Source of the DNA: Rhodanobacteraceae bacterium
Lineage (GTDB): Bacteria > Acidobacteriota > Terriglobia > Terriglobales > Acidobacteriaceae
Reading direction: 5' to 3'
Length of the DNA stretch: 64,000 nt
Assembly: GCA_025350865.1 (NCBI GenBank)
Contig: JANXWZ010000238.1
Location: 80,453 to 144,452, forward strand
Shown here piece by piece: positions 62,012 through 64,000 of this stretch (position 1 is the first letter of the stretch; each line of letters starts with the position of its first letter). The notes under the pieces are model-generated. The model ran no database searches. It saw only the letters and a list, made by a program, of their open reading frames with translations, and was not told the DNA's origin. The position numbers were made by a program, and so were the translations under genes.

Positions 62012-63148
62012 ATGTTGGAATCCCGATCCGAAGTTGACGGCCGCCTGCGGTCCTCGAAGCTGTACTCGCGCGTCTGTTGTTTTCTCTTGTTCTGCGTTGC
62101 GGCCTGTGCCTCGTTCAATGGCTACTACCAGAAGTGGCACTTTCGCGAGGCAGGTGTTCCAGGCGCCTACCCGGCGGCCAGTTTCGAGCGCATGATCGAA
62201 GGCACAGCTAGCCGCCCATATGTGTATCGGCAGCTATTGCCATCCATCGCGAACAGGTTGGATGCTATGCGATCAGACGAGGCGAAGGCGCGAGTGTTCA
62301 AGCACCAGGGCAGTGGATTGAGTTCCTATTTGTATGCGCTCTCAACTTCAGCCACCGCCACCAATCCGGTTTATTTCTACCGGTATCTTATCGTCTACGG
62401 TCTGACCCTTTGTTCCGCCGTGATTGCGGTCTACGCGATGTACTTTTTGTGTATGGCCCTGGGGATACCACCGCCTGCCGCTGCCTTTTCCGCAGTCGTT
62501 TTCATTTTGTTGGTCCCGTTTTCGTTGACTGTCGGAGGTTACTTTTACGACTACCCGGAGCTGGCGTTTATGTGTCTCGCGTTTCTGGTTGCGTTGAAGC
62601 TGGACTGGTGGTGGCTCATCCCGCTGGCCGCGCTCGGGGAGTGGAACAAGGAATCGTTTGTGCTGATTATCTTCACGCTCTATCCCGTCCTGCGGCTGCG
62701 GAACAAGCGGAACGCCGCCGCGCTTGCAACCATCATGGCGACCCTGGCCTGCGTGGTTGTCTACTCCATCCTGCGCGTCCGGTTCGGCCACAATCCCGGT
62801 GGAACCGTCGAGGCAAGATTGCATACGCAGTTCATGTGGTTTACTCGCTGGAAGTATTTGGTCTACGAGACCGAAGAGACTTACGGCCTGAAGATGCTGC
62901 GGCCGATGACGGTGCTTCCGATGACGCTGCTGCTGTGGACAATCTCACGGGCGTGGAAGAGCCTGCCGCAAGTCGTCCGGCAACATGGGATGATTGCGGC
63001 GGCGATCAACATCCCGCTTTACTTTCTCTTCTGCGCGCCGGGGGAACTGCGGGACTTGAGTATGTTGTCGGTGGTCGTGCTGATGAGCCTTGCGGTCAAC
63101 CTCAACTTTTGGATTGATGGGCACGCGAAGCCGATAGTGCCGGCGTAA
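62012..63148 (+). CDS. Polytopic membrane protein of unknown function
   Basis: 378 residues with about eight to nine membrane helices. Conserved-looking features are RPYVYRQLLPSIANRL near the N-terminus, LGEWNKESFVLIIF and PGELRDLSMLSVV near the C-terminus. Such R-Y-YR-L-P and NKE/GE-R patterns occur in uncharacterised membrane proteins that may resemble GT-C glycosyltransferases, but I cannot assign a reaction. It lies directly upstream of dnaE. Confidence 0.72.
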   Translation: MLESRSEVDGRLRSSKLYSRVCCFLLFCVAACASFNGYYQKWHFREAGVPGAYPAASFERMIEGTASRPYVYRQLLPSIANRLDAMRSDEAKARVFKHQGSGLSSYLYALSTSATATNPVYFYRYLIVYGLTLCSAVIAVYAMYFLCMALGIPPPAAAFSAVVFILLVPFSLTVGGYFYDYPELAFMCLAFLVALKLDWWWLIPLAALGEWNKESFVLIIFTLYPVLRLRNKRNAAALATIMATLACVVVYSILRVRFGHNPGGTVEARLHTQFMWFTRWKYLVYETEETYGLKMLRPMTVLPMTLLLWTISRAWKSLPQVVRQHGMIAAAINIPLYFLFCAPGELRDLSMLSVVVLMSLAVNLNFWIDGHAKPIVPA

Positions 63149-63250
63149 CGGCAAGGTTCGCTGGACGATTCCGATGGCTGAATTGGTGCGCCAATTTGGG
63201 TCCGGTTTTGCACCTGTGTGGAATCGGCAACGGACCACTAAACTAGCACC

Positions 63251-64000
63251 ATGGCCGCTGAGTTTACGCATCTTCACCTGCACACGGATTACTCCCTATT
63301 GGACGGAGCTTGCGACGTCGACAAGCTGGTCGCGCACGTCGACAAAATTGGACAGAAGTCGGTCGCGATGACCGACCACGGCAACATCTTTGGGGCGGTA
63401 CATTTCTTCGATGCGGCGAAGAAAAAGGGGATCAAGCCGATCCTGGGCTGCGAACTCTACATCTGCCAGGCCGAGGATCATCGGGCCAAGGGCGATGGCG
63501 ACAAGTACAACCATCTGCTGGTGTTGGCGGAGAATCAGGAAGGATACAAGAACCTCGTTCGGCTGACAAGCGAGGCCGCGCTGCATGGGTTCTATCGCAA
63601 GCCGCGCGTGAGCAAGAACTTTCTGGCGAAGCACACGGCGGGGCTGATCGGCTTTTCGGGGTGCCTGGCGGGCGAGGTCTCGCAACACCTGATGGCCAAC
63701 GACTACGACAAGGCCAAGGCGACCGCGGGGCAGTTCGAGGAGATGTTCGGCAAGGGAAACTTCTTTCTGGAGGTGCAGGATCATCGTCTGGCTCCGGACA
63801 AGGCTGTCGTGGATGCGATGTTCCGGATGGAGAAGGACCTTGCGATTCCGCTGATTGCGACGAACGACTCGCATTACATTGAGGACCAGGACAGCCGCGC
63901 ACACGAAATTCTGCTGTGTGTGCAGACGAACGGCAGCATGAACGATCCGAAGCGCTTCAAGTTCGATTCGGAAGAGTTCTACATCAAGTCGGCCGACGAG
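63251..64000 (+). CDS. dnaE: DNA polymerase III alpha subunit (5' part, cut by window end)
   Basis: 250 codons from ATG 63251, open to the last base. The N-terminal PHP domain is clear: FTHLHLHTDYSLLDGACDVD, MTDHGNIFGAVHFFDAAKKK, GCELYICQ, LIATNDSHYI. It is the replicative polymerase catalytic subunit. The ORF track omits it because it has no stop in the window. Confidence 0.95.
   Translation, partial: MAAEFTHLHLHTDYSLLDGACDVDKLVAHVDKIGQKSVAMTDHGNIFGAVHFFDAAKKKGIKPILGCELYICQAEDHRAKGDGDKYNHLLVLAENQEGYKNLVRLTSEAALHGFYRKPRVSKNFLAKHTAGLIGFSGCLAGEVSQHLMANDYDKAKATAGQFEEMFGKGNFFLEVQDHRLAPDKAVVDAMFRMEKDLAIPLIATNDSHYIEDQDSRAHEILLCVQTNGSMNDPKRFKFDSEEFYIKSADE

Overview
This is about 64 kb of GC-rich (roughly 60%) bacterial chromosome. 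It most likely comes from an acidobacterium of the Terriglobia (subdivision 1; Granulicella, Terriglobus, Edaphobacter and relatives). That placement is an inference. It rests on Gram-negative envelope genes (lpxD, TonB proteins, lgt/lspA), large secreted proteins with an Ig-like domain plus an arginine-flanked C-terminal membrane segment, several secreted peptidases, and palindromic intergenic repeats of a kind I associate with these genomes. No rRNA, tRNA, CRISPR array, prophage or transposase gene was seen.

Layout. 1-2.2 kb: a cut-off membrane protein, a radical SAM/SPASM protein and a family 2 glycosyltransferase, probably one operon. 2.3-9.6 kb: a secreted amidase, a frameshifted Spy-like protein, a 46-residue membrane protein, a GAF/PP2C phosphatase with deoC, and a secreted TIGR03118 protein closed by a strong terminator. 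9.7-16.6 kb: hpt, an lgt-family gene, a dead aqpZ, and a minus-strand run of small secreted proteins, a zinc-peptidase-like protein and a TPR protein coupled to uvrA. 16.6-24.4 kb: uvrA, a tandem pair of NTF2-like secreted proteins, lspA and ileS. 24.7-31.9 kb: tonB, a chemoreceptor beside a small TonB-domain protein, a CYTH protein, a Sua5/TsaC enzyme, holB and a TPM-domain protein. 31.9-38.9 kb: a tmk-P450-pnuC operon, a lipoprotein, lpxD, and a poly(A) polymerase/CCA transferase with a histone-H1-like tail. 39-49.5 kb: FMN reductase, an orphan heme-copper oxidase subunit III, a HEAT-like protein coupled to pdxT, a GDSL esterase, a GH28 polygalacturonase, pdxS and an M28 peptidase. 49.5-58.5 kb: a DUF1801 remnant, an S9 peptidase, a luciferase-like oxidoreductase, a frameshifted membrane protein, and a sigma-54 response regulator with its 987-residue sensor kinase. 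58.9-64 kb: two alpha/beta hydrolases, an M20 peptidase, a DUF3592-like protein, a polytopic membrane protein and the 5' part of dnaE.

Three things stand out. First, two unrelated secreted proteins (TIGR03118 and GH28) share a C-terminal module: Ig-like domain, membrane helix, arginine cluster, second helix ending in a lipobox-like GC, then a short beta-rich tail. It looks like an uncharacterised sorting or anchoring device. Second, at least four families of palindromic repeats are scattered here, and some copies lie inside reading frames. Third, five loci carry single-base lesions (Spy-like, aqpZ, GH28 tail, DUF1801, small membrane protein). Either this is real gene decay or the sequence has indel errors; the aqpZ nonsense substitution favours real decay at least there.
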